Source: Petaurus breviceps papuanus (Eukaryota; Chordata; Mammalia; Diprotodontia; Petauridae). Taken from it: 64,000 nucleotides of DNA. Both the position numbers and the translations under genes were made by a program. The stretch spans positions 6,869,743 to 6,933,742 of the forward strand of contig JAMXIF010001178.1 of NCBI GenBank assembly GCA_028583685.1. The letters are read 5' to 3'. Below, in pieces: positions 45,492 to 63,921 of this stretch; the stretch's first letter is position 1, and each line of letters opens with the position of its first letter. The notes under the pieces are model-generated. The model searched no databases, was not told where the DNA came from, and was given only the letters and a program-made list of their open reading frames with translations.

Positions 45492-46590
45492 CCCTGAGTG
45501 CTTGTGAAACAAATAGGTGCTGGGGGGCCAGGGGAGGTCCTACCTTTCGGTCCTGGGAATGTGGAATGTAAGATGACCCCTGGGCTTCAGGATAGGCCTG
45601 TAGGAGTCAGTCTCTGACTGCTGGCCCTGGCATGTAGTTTTTGAGTTTCTTCCTCAAAAGTCAACCCCAAATACCACCCCTGCCTCACGGTCAATTCCGG
45701 CTACAGATTCATTCTTGTTGCTGGCCTTAATTCCTCAGCAGTGAGTTAGGGATCCCCTTTCCTCACCCTCTCAATCTGGATACACATCTGAGCAGGGACC
45801 ACTTCATCCTGGCCTGTTTTCTTTGAATACTTCCCCATGGGGGAAGGGGACAGAGATGGAGAGAAAAGTGGGTGTACATCTTCACTCTTCTGTCTCTAAG
45901 TGAACTGGCAAAGGTTCCACCCAAGACACGGTCACAGGGTGAATCCTCCTGGCCCTGCATTCCAGGTGCCTCCCTGCCTGCCCTCCCAGCACCTCTCCAG
46001 GCCTGTGCCATTTGTGGTCTGAACTGAGTGCCTTGGTGAGCCCACATGACTCACCTGAGCTGTCATAGGTGGAAAGGGACCCATCCTCGTGGCATCCCTG
46101 ATCTGTGGCCCATTGCATGAGTTCATAGAGTGAGGTGCAGTATTTTTTAATTTATTGGTGAAGATTTGGGCTTTCCTTATACCCCATCATCAGAGTTCCC
46201 CTTCCAGGCCTCTACTGTTCCCCAGCTGAGTGCCACCTGGGACCGCCATACATACTCATTTCTTACAGAGGAGAGGTGAGTGGGGGGAGGGATGTGCTGC
46301 CTCAGAGGGCAGAAGAGATCGTGCTTCATTGCCTTTCCATACAGGAAGGTGGGTCTCTTCAGCCACATATACGTGTGCTGGGCAGGGGTAGCCCAGGGGC
46401 CAGTGGTGAGCCCATGTTTGAGCTAGAAACCACAGATCTACTCCTGCCTTTTCCTTTCTGGAGCCTCCCCTCCTCAAAGCCCCTTCGACTCTCCCCATGT
46501 TACATTGTACTATATATCCCCTACTAACCCATCCCAATAGTGACATCTCCCTGCAGACATTTCAAATGTGTAACTTTTATGTTAAAGAAA

Positions 46591-46596
46591 AATAAA
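46591..46596 (+). promoter_or_regulatory. RAPGEF1: RAPGEF1 polyadenylation signal AATAAA
   Basis: The only canonical AATAAA I found in the 3'UTR, followed about 50 nt later by a GT-rich element (gccgtgtgtgcg). A second, weaker ATTAAA lies at 46658-46663 and could serve a slightly longer form. Confidence 0.75.
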
Positions 46597-46899
46597 TACC
46601 GATGAAAGCCCCCGGCCTAATGATCATGTTTACAATGCATGCAGCCGTGTGTGCGAGATTAAAGTGACAATCAAACAGCCCCTCAGGCTGGGCTTGCCTC
46701 CTGTGTTCTGTGGCTCTCCTCTGTCTTGGGGTGACTTAGTGATGGACGTGTTGGAGGTGCGTGAAGAGCCTCCATTTCTATGCATTTGTGAGGCCTCCTG
46801 GTGCCAAGCAGCTGAGAACTCCCAGGGAAGGGGGAGGTTACACTGATTTTTGACCCCCAGAAGCCAAAACTAAGAACCATGGGCAGAAGTCATAGGGAG

Positions 46900-47060
46900 A
46901 GATTTTAGCTCCACGTAGGGAAAAATTTACTAAGTAGCCCATATTTGGAATGGGCTGCCTGGGAAAGGGAGGAATTCCTTATTAGTGAGGGCTTCAAGCA
47001 GGGTGGATCATCATTTTTCAGTGACATTGTAGGAGGTTCTAAGCCTGAGAATGCTGTGTA
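46900..47060 (+). repeat. CR1/L3 3' fragment
   Basis: Gggaaaaatttactaagtag, ggaatgggctgcctgggaaa and gggcttcaagcagggtggat match the CR1/L3 3' pattern. Confidence 0.7.
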
Positions 47061-47220
47061 AAAACCAGACAGGAGTCATCAAATGTGGCTTCCTCTCTCC
47101 AAAAGTAAACCAAGTCTATTCCAGTTTCTGTCCCTCATTTCCCCTTCTGAACAGGAAGTCCAATACTAGTCATGGGGCAAAGGAAGACCTAATGTAGATA
47201 ACAGTTGGCTTAAATACATG

Positions 47221-47440
47221 GGTGGTGGCATCTCACTGGCTCAGTGGATAGAGCACTGGGCCTAGAGTCTGAAAGACCCAAATTAAAATGTGGCCTCAGA
47301 CACTAGTAGCTGTATGACCCTGGGCAAGTCACTTAACTTTAATTCACCAGAGAAGGAAATGGCAAACCACTCCAAGTGTCTTTGCCAAGAAAACCCCATA
47401 CTGGGTCATGAAGAAGTGGATACAACTGAGTGATTCCCTT
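47221..47440 (+). repeat. SINE with RTE/BovB-like tail
   Basis: Tggctcagtggatagagcac head, then ggaaatggcaaaccactcca, tctttgccaagaaaacccca and gggtcatgaagaagtggata, the tail shared with RTE-class LINEs. Confidence 0.85.
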
Positions 47441-48094
47441 CAAGTACTTCAGGATGGAATCTGAATTAACTTTTCTCATGGAGAGCACATTCTTAGACCA
47501 GCTGCTGTATGCAAGGACCTGTGATGTGAGAGGTGGTCACAGGCACAGACACAGAGAGGTCACTGTCTATTACAGGAGGTGCAACACTTGTGTGATGTAG
47601 GGATGCTGTGCCAAAGGAGCAAGACAGAGGGACAAGACGGGACCAGTGTGAGACACCTGCTCTCATGAGTAACCTTCCAGAACCAGAAATTGCCTGGCTG
47701 TAAAGACGTCTTCTGCACATTTTTTCCTATTGCAATATCATCCTGCAGGGCCATTTTGATGGTCTTCAGATAGGATAGAAACTGAGTGTGCTTCCCTCTT
47801 TAAACAAAAGGAGGAATGATGTGGGGAATACTAGATTTGCTTTTCCATACGTCCCATGATGTATGTCATCGGGTAGAGCAAGGAAGACCTGTATTCAAGA
47901 TGGTAACTTCTTAATGCCCTTTGCAGAGAAGGAGCTTTCCTCATCCCCTCTTTTAAAGATGAGAAAATAAATCCAGAGGGAATGAGTGACTTTCCTAAGG
48001 TCCCACAGCTAATAGGTGTCTTGTGGCAGGATTTGAATCCAGAATGCCAAGTCCAGCTCTCTGTGCATTATGACACACTGCTCCCACCTCCAGC

Positions 48095-48340
48095 GTTCAC
48101 AAAGGAAGAGCTCACTGTGGGCTAGGATGGTCACTGACCTTCTCAGAGGAGGCAGGACAAAATGAAAGGGGTGGCATAAAGTTGCGCATGACCCCACTGA
48201 AAGCAGTAAAATTGATTGGAGGAGAGGTTTCATATGGGAGGTAATATTAGAAAGGTCAAGTGGGGTTTTGGATTTTATCCTGTAGGCCAGTGGACACTCA
48301 AGGGGTGTGTGATCAGAGGATGGAGTGATGGGTGGAAGCC
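48095..48340 (-). repeat. L2 fragment, reverse orientation
   Basis: Tggattttatcctgtaggcc, then a gtgtgatcagaggatgg stretch, as in the antisense of L2 ORF2. Confidence 0.6.
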
Positions 48341-51300
48341 TGGCCTCTCCAAGCAACCACGCCTCTACCCAGTACTGACCTAACTCTCCCGTTCCTTCAC
48401 CTTCTATGCTTGAAATTTATCCCTCAGGGCATCTAACTTAGACTTGGGCACCCACTGATGCCTTTGGGAAATACACCACTACCCACATACTTATCTAGAG
48501 GGAAGAGGGGGAATTACTTGATAAGAGCAAGTGTTCAAAAAAAGTTTGGAGATTGGATAGTCAGTCCACCTTCCTGGTTGTCCCCATACCAACCCTCATA
48601 TATGCATAGCAAAGGGTGAGGATGAAGCAGGGATGACCAGACTAGGCCAGGGAGACCTCTTCCCCTCTCTGACACTGGAGAAGAGTGAGTAGAGAGCTGA
48701 GCTTGGAGTCAGGAAAAAATGAATTCACAGCCTGCCTCAAGCTGAGGGTCAGAAGGGAGGAACATTTTGGAGAGCAGATGCAACTGGCAGCGCCAAGATA
48801 AGCATTCACTGAACATGAAGCACCAGCCTATGTCTTCTCTCATTGCTTCTAAGAGTCTGGCCTGAGCCCTAACCTCCCTGTGATTTGGCTGGGTTATTTC
48901 AGAGCTGAGGATATTGAGAATTTCTTCTGGAAATAACCACAATCTGTCAGCCCTGTTCCTATCCCAGGATACTGAGGAGATGGGGACCATTCTATATGGT
49001 CTATCGATCAGATAGAAGGAGCTTGGGATATTCAAGCTGGAGAAAGCAGGCGGGACAAGGACCAGTAAGAAGGCTGGCACAGAATTATAAGAGCCAGAGT
49101 TAGAAGGGTCCTTGGAGATCACCCTTAGAAATAATTTTATAAATGATGAAACTGAGACTAGAAAGGAAATGTCAATGTCTTGCCCCACAATCACTTAGCT
49201 TCTTAGTGTTGGGACTAGGATCCAAACTCATGTCTCCTGACTCAGATATTACTTGAGATCAAGACCCAAAGTAAAGTTGTAAGGAAGGAGAAGGGGAAGA
49301 GTTTGGAAAAGGGTTAGTGTTGAGAGAGTCGCAAAGGCCAATCCTATTCCCTGATAGAACTGGAGTTTTTGGAGTGGCCTGTCCAAGCCTAAAAGTAGAG
49401 AGCGCAATAAGAATCCTCCCAGTTCTAGGCACTTACCCATCTGGAAGAAAGAAAGAAAGGAAAAGGAAGGGGAAGAGAAAAGCAATTCTCAAGCACTGTG
49501 CTAAGCGTTTTTACACAGTGCTTTGGGTATAGGAAATCTGGAGATACAATTTTGTCTTGCCAAGCTCAAAGAGACACCTGGTATAATGAAAAAGCACACT
49601 GAATCCTGAGCACAGTGACCTGTGTCCCAAGTCCGTAGTCATACTCTGCTGCTTCTCTTTGTGGCCTTAGGAAAAAACATTTTTCTGAGACTGTTCCTTC
49701 ATGTATAAAAGTGCGGGGTAGAGATGGGGCAGGCTGAACCAGATGATTTCTAATTCTGATTTCTCACCAACCCTCCACCCCCCAAATCATGATTTCCTCT
49801 CTTCTCCATTGTGTGGAATGGGCTATGTACCCGGGAGGATCTTGGTTCTCCCACTAATGATATGCATGAAGCTCCACACACAGCCATCATTAGCCCTTTC
49901 CCCTCCCCCAGTAGATACTGTGTGCCCCTTGTAACCCTTCTGACCAGAAATACAGGTGGGAACCTCAACCAGGTGTGTGAGAATTTGTGCTCCTCTCTGC
50001 CCTATTTTCTGTTGGTCCTTGGAGGAAGGAACACCCAGCCCTAAGCCCCTAGAAGTAAGAAGAGTTGAGGTCTTGAGTGAAGGCCATAGCCCTCCCAACT
50101 AGCTTTCAGGGAACCCTGGTAGGTCAAGTTCTGGAGGAAAAGAAGGATAAGAAGCTGCTTCTCAAGCCTGCTGCCCCCGAACACCCAGGCTCTGCTGTTC
50201 TCTTGTGGTCCCTAATGCAGTCACACCTGCTTGTTTGCTGACATAGGTGCAAGTTGACCTATGCTCATGTAGCAAGGCCCCACATGTAGCATGGAGGGTG
50301 TAATTGTGTGATTCTAGGGGAAGCAGAAGAGACATCTCTAGCCTCTTCTCCAGAGGAGACTTTATTCACTGACTGGAGAGGAAACTGGAGGGCAGGAGGC
50401 AGAACCCTCTGCTCTGCTCTCCCCAAAGAGAGGGGTACCAGGATAGAATAATATCTATCTGCTCCCCTAAATATTACTAGCCTGGGGATGAGTTTCAGGT
50501 TAGGTCTCACTTCTGATTGCTGTTCATTGTTGAGGGGACAGAGGACCCCCAAATCTTATTCTTGCCTCCTAGACTTCCATTCTGAGATGAAGAGGGGAAT
50601 TGGACAAGAAGGGTTTCCCCCGTTGAGGAAGGTTTCCATTCCACAGACAAGCCTCTCAAGCTGTCCCCACCAACTTCTTTTAGGGGTGGGAAGGATATCC
50701 AGGAAGGAGGAATTAGGAGCTCTATGCCCAATAAGGCAGACATGCAAGGCATGGCTGGCGGTGGACAGTCTGGCAAGTGAGATGTATATGGAGCTGAGTC
50801 AAAAACGATTTGGAATCTAGATGGAAAGGCCAGGATCCTCTCGTCCGTGGAGTGCCTGGGAAACAGGAAGTCACCCACTTCTAGAGAGAGAAGGGGATCT
50901 TCAGATGAAGACACTCCTTCAAGGAAAGAAGAGGGCTGCCCATACCTTTTCTGAGCAGCATCTTATGTGGAGAGAAAGTTAATGAGTTACTCAGACAAGC
51001 ACCAGTGAGAAAGGATGATTTGTTTAGCAGTCCCAAAGCCTTCTTGGGAAATTCATCCTTGCCCCAGTTACCTCCTCTTGGCCTGGGAAAATTTACCCTC
51101 AGGACCTCTCTTTTCAAACCACTTCCAAGCAAATACAACACCCACATACCTCGGCCTCAAATCAGCCATTCCTACTTCCAGGAGGGGGAGGAGTGTGACT
51201 GCACAGATTCATTCCCACTCACTGCTACCACCCCCACCCCCACCCCTGTCCGAACCGGGTCCATTCCGCCAGATGTTAGACTGCCTTCTGGGCAAGGGAA

Positions 51301-51739
51301 AGTGAAAAGGAAGTCCAAAAGAGGAGATGTTTCTTCCACCAGATAGCTATTATAGGCAGAGGTGAGGGGTCGTCTTTGCAAGGAGTCCATCCTCCTGAGT
51401 CCCAGACAGCTAATTGTATGGGAGGTAGCCCTAGTCACTGGTAACCAAACACTGTAGAATGTTTTATTAAGTAATTAACTGTATGCCAACACTGTGCTGG
51501 GCGATGGAGATCTCTGCCCTTAAGGAGCTTCTAATCTAACAGGAAATGATGTGCACACACGTAAGAATGTATTTTGTAAATTGGTCTTCGCACCAACCCT
51601 GGGAGGTAAGTGCTATTACCCACATTTTATAGGCTGGAGGGACATGTTCAGTTAGGAGCTGTGTGTCCTCTTAGCAAGATGCCATGCCCTCAGTCTACAT
51701 TGTGAAATACCCAAGAAAGACATGCCCTGTAATCTAATA

Positions 51740-52180
51740 AAATTACTTGGCAAGCTCATAAGGAACACTTCTTAAACTCACTCAAGACTCAAAATCTGTC
51801 TCCTTCCATTCGTTGCTCCTAGTTCTGATCTCTGAGGACAAGAAAAATGAGACTGAAGCTCTCATTTGACCTTCAAACACTTGAATTCAACCATCTTATC
51901 CCACTTAAATCTCTTCTCCAGGTTGAACATCCATAGGCACCCATTTTTCTTATGGTATAGAGTCTATGGACCAGTCCTCTCACCATCCAGGTTGCCCTCC
52001 TCTGAATACACTGCAGTTTGTTAATATCCTGCCGAACATGGCACCCAGGGCTGAATTGAATCCAGCCCTCCAGATGTTGTCAGACCAGAACAGTGTATGG
52101 TACGATTATCATCTCTCCTAAGACGCTGACTGCTGCTTCCTCCCTCATCTTACAGATGGGGACATTGGGCTAGTCAATCG
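51740..52180 (-). repeat. CR1/L3 fragment, reverse orientation
   Basis: Cattcgttgctcctagttct, cttctccaggttgaacatcc, ggttgccctcctctgaatac and ccagatgttgtcagaccaga. A short reverse L2 end lies just before it (about 51455-51560). Confidence 0.8.
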
Positions 52181-52392
52181 CTAGTAATTCTTCCAGCAGA
52201 AGAGTGAAACTGATATGTCCCTCTTCTACTGGACTGGGGAGACAGAGTATTTAATAAGGAGTCAGCAAGCACTCCCAAGGGACGTGTGGGAGGGGACAAT
52301 CATTTTCTGGGTAATGCTACCTGTTTAATTTAACCTTTGATAACTTACCTTGCTTTTTATTTTAAGTGAATGCCCTTCGGCTTTCCTATCAT

Positions 52393-52620
52393 GTGTAGGC
52401 AGCTAGATGGTGCAGTGGGTAGAATACTGAGCTAAGAGTTAGAAAGATGAGTTCAAATCCTTCCTCACATATTAACTAAATTGTGATTCGGTTTCCTCAC
52501 CTTTAAAAAGGGGATAATAATTACACCTAATGCACAGAGTTGGTGTAAGATCTAAATGAGAACATGTATTTTGCAAACCTTTAAGTGATCTATAAATTCT
52601 ATTGTATTACCATGTCGTGC
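52393..52620 (+). repeat. tRNA-derived SINE
   Basis: Ggcagctagatggtgcagtg, gagttcaaatccttcctcac and a core ending near ctataaattctattg. Confidence 0.8.
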
Positions 52621-54360
52621 TTAATTCTGGCTAATTGTGAAAAAGATTCAGGAGGGGCTCAGTAAACAATGGTTTTGAATTGATGAGGAACTCAAATAAC
52701 TTATGAATGTTACAGCTGAAATATGTAACATTTACATATACAAAAATATATTCATACAGCTCTCAGTCAGAAACTACACACCACACTCAGCACCTTTACT
52801 GGTCACCCACACAGTAGGACAAACCCCTTCATTTCCTACCATAAAACCTGAGTCCTTTACAGGAAAAAAAAACCCTGTAGCTTTCCTTCAAGATATAGAA
52901 TGGGGTTAGAAAAATTGGAGGAAGTAAAGTTGTGGGGATGAATGAGCACAGATTTATTTCCTTTAACCACAATGCCCCACAAGGCGAGAACCTTCTCCTA
53001 TCCCTGCCCCTCCCCTGGAAAATCAAAGACTCTCTTCCTCAGATTTGGGAAACTGCATGGGATAGACTCATCCCTAAAACTAGTAGGATCTCCCCTGCCT
53101 TTGGCCCAGAGCCCCACAAATCAGTGTTTCTTCCTATTGTCTCTGGCGTAGAGCTGGGATATTCACAGAGGAAAAGATCACAGAATTGGGGTAGAATGGA
53201 AAACTATTTTTCTGTGTCTTGTCTGCTTCCAACTAGACTATAAGTTCCTTGAGGGCAGGGGCCATGCTCCTGGGGCAGTTTGTCTAGATCTCTCCTTTAC
53301 GGCCATGAGATCCACTGGGATTCCAGAGAGTCGTGGGTTGGAGTCTGGCCTCTGACACTTACCAGCTATGTAACCGTGGGGGAACCACTTAATTCCTCTG
53401 AGCCTCACTGGGTTATTTTAAGCATCAAATGAGATCACATATGTAACAGCCGCCCCAGATTGGCTTGAGCTGTGAAGTTGCCTGCTGTGTACAATGAAGG
53501 AGATGTGATTTAAGATGAACAGATGGAGTAGTAAAGAAAAAACTACCCAAACCTGGGTTATTTCAGGGTAAGCTGGAGACTCCCTAAAGAAGTCATTGGG
53601 GTCATCCAGACAATTGCAACTCAGAGTGTTTGACCTCAAGGAATCCACCACCCTCTGCCTCCCCAGCACAGGGGATTCAGTGTGAGCCTCTACAGCCGGC
53701 ACAACACCCAACACCCTCATTTTCAGGTGAGGAAACTGAGGTTTAGGGAGGAAAAGTGACTTGGCCAGGGTTGTTTACCCGTGGGGGGTTCCATATACAA
53801 ATGAAATCACCTGTCTGGGCTCCCATCCTTAGCAGACTTGGAAACTGCTTTAAGGTGGGAACTATGTTGTATTTCATCTTTGTGTCCCCATAGGTAAAAA
53901 GGTTCTAATAATAATGGCCACCAGCACCAATCAAGTCTTCCCAGTGCAAGGTCAGCCTCCTTTCCATCATGTCACACCAAATGTCTAAGTTCCTGTTTAT
54001 TTGCACTAAATTATACTTTATTTTTTCACCCACAAGGCCTGCCATAGCCTTAGGAATAGAGACTCTAAAACTTATTGATGTGTATATTAAAGTTAATTAA
54101 GTAAGAAAGAGAAATTAATGTTCTTGAGGCCAGAGACCTAATCTTAATTTTCTCCAGATCTGACTCCCAGATATTTAACACCAGGCTCTGAAAGCATGAG
54201 TGTCATGTGTCCCTAGTACCACCAGGTGGCAACAGAGGCTCACACATGGTCAAGGCACTTTGTCCCACCTCTCTACCTGGTGGTAGAATGTGTATATGAC
54301 ACCTACCAGGCGACATTTAGTCATGGTGGTCACATAGGATGCCTGACTCACTGTGGGGCC

Positions 54361-54540
54361 TCTAGACCAGGGGCTCTTTATCTTGTTTGCAAAGAACGTG
54401 GGACCTCTCTGTGAATCTGGTGAACCCCTGCTCAGAATAGTATTTTAAGTGCATAAAGACAAAATACAGACATCTATCATATTGAAAGTTACAAAACACT
54501 TAAAAATAATAATAACTCAGACCCCCATTAAAAAATCTCT
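54361..54540 (+). repeat. hAT-like DNA transposon remnant
   Basis: Aggggctctttatcttgttt, tctggtgaacccctgctcag and cataaagacaaaatac. A related copy is at about 24940-25130. The family name is tentative. Confidence 0.45.
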
Positions 54541-54559
54541 CCTTTAGACTATAAGCTCC

Positions 54560-54825
54560 CTGAGGGCTGGCGACTGGGTGGACAGAATACTGGACTAGGA
54601 GTCAGGAAGACCTCAATTCAAATCCTGACTCCGATAGTTCCTGGCCATATGACCCTGGGCAAGTCACTTGGCTTCTGTCTGCCTCAGTTTCCTTATCTGT
54701 AAAATGGGAATAATAACAGAACCTGCCTCACAGGGTTGTTGAAAAGATCAAATGAGATAATTATAGAGCACTTAGCAAACTCTAAAATGCTACATAAGTA
54801 TTAGCTGTTATTATCACCTCTTCCC
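54560..54825 (+). repeat. Full-length tRNA-derived SINE
   Basis: Gactgggtggacagaatact, tcaattcaaatcctgactcc, ccctgggcaagtcacttggc, tatctgtaaaatgggaataa and a 3' end at attagctgttatta. Confidence 0.85.
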
Positions 54826-54844
54826 CTATACAGTAACAAGAAGA

Positions 54845-54930
54845 ATAGACAGCACAGGGGTGGGGAACCTCAAGGACCTAGAGTGCCACCTGTGTCCTCA
54901 CACAGGGGCCTCAGGTTCCCCACCCTGACC
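54845..54930. repeat. Palindromic hAT-type MITE
   Basis: Begins caggggtggggaacct and ends aggttccccaccctg, inverted termini around a very short core. A similar decayed pair is at about 62975-63060. Confidence 0.6.
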
Positions 54931-55425
54931 AGCACTTCTTTAGCATTTTACAGCTTGCGAGGAAATTTACAAATATTCTCTCATTTGGTCCTCACAAGCA
55001 CCCTGTGAGGTGGGGGCCCTCATCATCCACATTTTACAGCTGAGGAAATCAAGGCAGACAGAGGTCAGGTGGGGGGGACTCAGAAGTAACTGCTGGATGC
55101 AGGAAGGCAGCACATTTGGACAGATACTGCTTACCTCGGTGGCACTAACCTCCAACAGAAACAGGGTCCACTAAGCTACGCATAAGGATCCCTGCGGGTC
55201 ACAGGCCGACTTCGTTTTAAAATGTAACATTGTCTGTTTTACGGTATTTTTATTTATTGTGCAAAATATTTCCCCGTTGCATTTTATTCTGGTTTGAACC
55301 ACCCCCAGGAGGGCTACGGGCAGTGGGGCAGCCCAGGAGCCTCATGCTTGACACCTCTAGCTTACTACATCTGGCCTGGTGCCCAAAGCGGAGAGATTTG
55401 GAGACCCAAGGGAAGCCAAGCAGTG

Positions 55426-55430
<5 letters not shown>

Positions 55431-55472
<42 letters not shown>

Positions 55473-55632
55473 TGCACGCACGCACGCACACATACACACA
55501 CCACACCTACACACACACACACCACACATACACACACCACATATACACACATATACACACCACACATACACACATATACACACCACACACACCACATATA
55601 CATACCACACACTCACACACCACACACACACG
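55431..55632. repeat. (CA)n compound microsatellite
   Basis: CA run, then CGCA, CATA and CACCACA variants over about 200 bases, next to the proposed PRRT1B 3' end. The repetitive Cys-Val and His-Thr frames here are not genes. A hAT-like remnant ending cttgacacctctag lies just before it (about 55170-55363). Confidence 0.97.
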
Positions 55633-55652
55633 TGTTTTGTTCAATATTTTCA

Positions 55653-55658
55653 TTTATT
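55653..55658 (-). promoter_or_regulatory. PRRT1B: Possible PRRT1B polyadenylation signal
   Basis: AATAAA on the - strand about 860 nt after the stop codon, immediately before a long (CA)n-rich tract. The implied 3'UTR contains a MIR fragment and a CT-rich stretch (56100-56170). Another AATAAA on this strand near 55250 is an alternative. Confidence 0.45.
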
Positions 55659-56126
55659 AACCAAACATTCTCACCTGGTTTCAGGAAGTTAAGGTTTGAG
55701 AGAGTTCACTGTGAAACCCATGGCTTGGGGTCAGACGGTCAAAGGGACTGAGGAAGAAGAAACCAAAGCCCTGAGACACAGATGAACTCATCTCTCCAAT
55801 GCATCTGGGGAAATAAGAAATACTGATTGGCTCTGCCCTGGGCTCCCCTTGGAGATAGGGATGAAGGTACTGGGGAGGAATTATTATCTTTTCCGGACAA
55901 GTTCCTGGACTTTGGAGAGTCCTTGGGGGAATGGTTAGTCCTCTAACACTAGAGTGCCACAGAGAGACATCATAGGATGTAAAGCCGGAAGGGACCTTGG
56001 AGGGATCATCTAGTCCAACTCCTTATTTTACAGAGAAGGAAACTGAGGCCCAGAAAAGGGAAACAAGCTGTCCAAGGGCTCTCTCTTACCCCTACCCTCC
56101 TCTTTTCTTCTTTTTCCTCTTCTTCA

Positions 56127-56159
<33 letters not shown>

Positions 56160-56520
56160 GTGTGCCTGTCTCTCATCTTCAGCACTGGAAAAGCCAGTAG
56201 AAAAAGCTGATGTTGGCCCTGGGTGGGGAGTTCCATCACAGCTCACAGAGGACCTGTTCTAATGCCCCCAACATGTCAGATGGCTTCCTGGGCCAGAGGA
56301 TATCGTACAGTGGTCCCACAGTGAGTTCCAGGAGCAGGGCTGGCCTCCCAGTAGCAGAGTTCCAGGGGCAGGGTTGCAGCAGGTGGGCAGCAGCACTGCA
56401 GAACCTGCTCTCTCCCTGGAGGACATGCAAGAGAGCAGCATGGACATGGTGGGCACTTTCCTCTTCTATGTCCTGGGTGTTGTGCCGGGCATCAGGAGGA
56501 TAAGGCCCAGCAAAGGTCCC

Positions 56521-61862
<5,342 letters not shown>

Positions 61863-62044
61863 GGAGAATGGTCCTCTCAGGCTGGGCTGGCCAGACCAGA
61901 CCACAGGTGCGCCTTGTCTCCGCTCACTGCCCAGTGCCCAAAGCTGAAGCCTGCTCCTGCTCAGTCCTCTGAGCAGTGACTGTCCCGCCCTGGGCCTCCT
62001 CTCTCCTTGCTGGGCTCTAGTTTCCTGCTGCCCGACTCCAGTGC

Positions 62045-62057
62045 ATTAATGATTAAC
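62045..62057. promoter_or_regulatory. HNF1-like palindrome upstream of PRRT1B
   Basis: ATTAATGATTAAC matches the HNF1 consensus GTTAATNATTAAC at all but the first base. It lies about 183 bp upstream of the PRRT1B ATG, with a GC-box-like gggcggga (- strand) nearer the gene at about 61985-61992. A plausible promoter site, unproven. Confidence 0.4.
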
Positions 62058-63664
62058 AGGCTTGTTTGCCCCTGGCTGTGTCAACAAGGAGCTCTCGTTC
62101 CAGGGCCCCTCTGTACCAGTTTTTTCCGTGCCCAAGGACCCCACTCTGCGGGATGGCAGTACCTGGCAAAGCTGATGGGCCCTGCCCGATGGGAACTGGC
62201 CAGAGACTGACACCTCCCTCCTCTGGGGCCCCGGGCAGGGGAAGCAATGCCTCTAACCTTTGATCAGCAAACAGCCCTAGCAGCCAAATCATACTCAATA
62301 GACACTCCAGAGGGTCCCAAGGTGACAGATTATCACGGTACCACTTCCCAGCTGGTGGAGCCCAAGGAAGGACAAGTCCCTTCTGAGGTGTCAATCACCC
62401 CTTTGCTCAGGCCTTCTGAGAAGCTGGGAAAGAGCTCAGAGGGAGAGGCAGCAGCTCATTCGGGGGTCTTGAAAGAGGACAATTAGGCTTGCCACTCAAA
62501 TGCTAGATATGCAGTTGGTGCTCAATTAGGTTGGACATCTTGTTGGAGTTTGATCAATATTAGGTATATATTTGGTGCTTCCTAAATGCTTACTGAAGTG
62601 AACTGATTTTTAAAAATAAAACTGCCTAGTATTCAGTGGTAAATCAAAGGAATGGGAAGGACAGAGATCAGGGGAGAGGGAAGCAAAGAGATAAGAAGAG
62701 AAAAATCCTGGCAGAAAGTTTAGGCGGTCCTTCCCTTGACCTCAAACAAGTTACAACCTCTTTGAGCCTCTCATCTATAAAATAAGGGTAATAACAATGA
62801 TCATTCCTACAGGGTTGTGGTAAGGAAAGTGCTCCTTAAAACATTATAGAAATATGAATAGAAATTTAGTTACAATTCTCTAAAACCAAGGCCCTCTCCA
62901 AGCAAGCCTGAAGCCTGTAAGGCTTGGCTCTAGAGAAGCCTTTGACATTAGGAACTTCCTTCATTTTCTCCCCCCGGGGTAGGGAACTGGATTCAGTCCA
63001 AGACCAAACTGGAGAACCTAGAGGGCCATGTGTCGCCAGGTTCCCACCCCTGCTTTACACCCATCCCAACTCTATTCACATCCCTATTCCTTGGTAGCTG
63101 CTCTTTTGAGAGTACTGTCAGACTAGAGAGGTTCGTGGGCTTAGAGACAGAAGGGGCTTTAGAGGCCATCTGGTCCAACCCACTTCATTTTACAGATGAG
63201 GGAACTGAGCCAAGGGAGGTTGCCCAAAGTCACACAGGTAGTTAATCTCAAAGGTCAAATTTGAACCCAGAGCCTTTGATTCTGGAACCAGTGTTCTTCT
63301 CACTGCATGAAGCCAGATTCATATTGTGGAAGGACTCAAAAAGTAGGCTAAGAATTTCACAATCGCTTTTGTGATGCTTTCTACAAATGCCTCATTCCAT
63401 TCATTCTGGTAAATTCTTTTCATCCCAATCAAAAATTTTCTGTACTTGGCTGTGTTTTAGTCTTGACCCCTTGGGTTTGGGCTAATTCACCACATGATTT
63501 GTGTGGGCAGGTTATTGAAAGAGATTTCTGCGGATTCTCTGTCACATCTCAGCAGCAGTAAGAGCTCTCCTATTTGCCTTCTGTATTGTGGGGGGTATGG
63601 GTCACTACTCAAAGGCTCTGGATCAGACTTTAGGAGGGTCAGAAGAATTGTCCTATGATGTTCA

Positions 63665-63921
63665 GATGGGCAGTGAGGGGCAGCTGGAGAGAGTGCTGGC
63701 CCTGAAGTCAGGAAGATTCATCTTCCTCGGTTCAATTCTGGCCTTAGACACTTCCTAGCTTTGTGACCCTAGGCAAGTCACTTAACCCTGTTTGCCTCAG
63801 TTTCCTCATCTGTAAAATGAGCTGGTGAAGGAAATGACCAACCACTCCAGTATCTTTGCCAAGAAAACCCCAAAAGGGGTCACAAAGAGTCAGACACAAC
63901 CAAAAATGACTGAACAACAAA
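63665..63921 (+). repeat. SINE with RTE/BovB-like tail and target duplication
   Basis: Ggggcagctggagagagtgc to cagtatctttgccaagaaaa and ggggtcacaaagagtcagac, ending tgactgaacaac. The duplicated target tatgatgttca lies at 63654-63664 and 63922-63932. Full length and fairly young. Confidence 0.9.

Larger units (their letters stand above)
42697..46615 (+). other. RAPGEF1: RAPGEF1 3'UTR (end approximate)
   Basis: About 3.9 kb from the stop codon to the probable cleavage region after the AATAAA at 46591. It is nearly free of SINEs and LINEs, unlike the introns, as expected for a constrained 3'UTR. It holds a (GA)(GT)n microsatellite with a 10-base gap at 45361-45489 and a T/A-rich stretch near 44940-45005. 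No coding frame in it looks real. Confidence 0.8.
46616..55652. other. Intergenic region between convergent RAPGEF1 and PRRT1B
   Basis: About 9 kb with no recognisable gene. It carries CR1/L3, SINE, L2, MIR and hAT-like copies listed separately, plus reverse MIR pieces near 47930-48090, 49080-49250 and 54935-55140. The stretch 49600-51440 shows little I can name. Confidence 0.75.
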
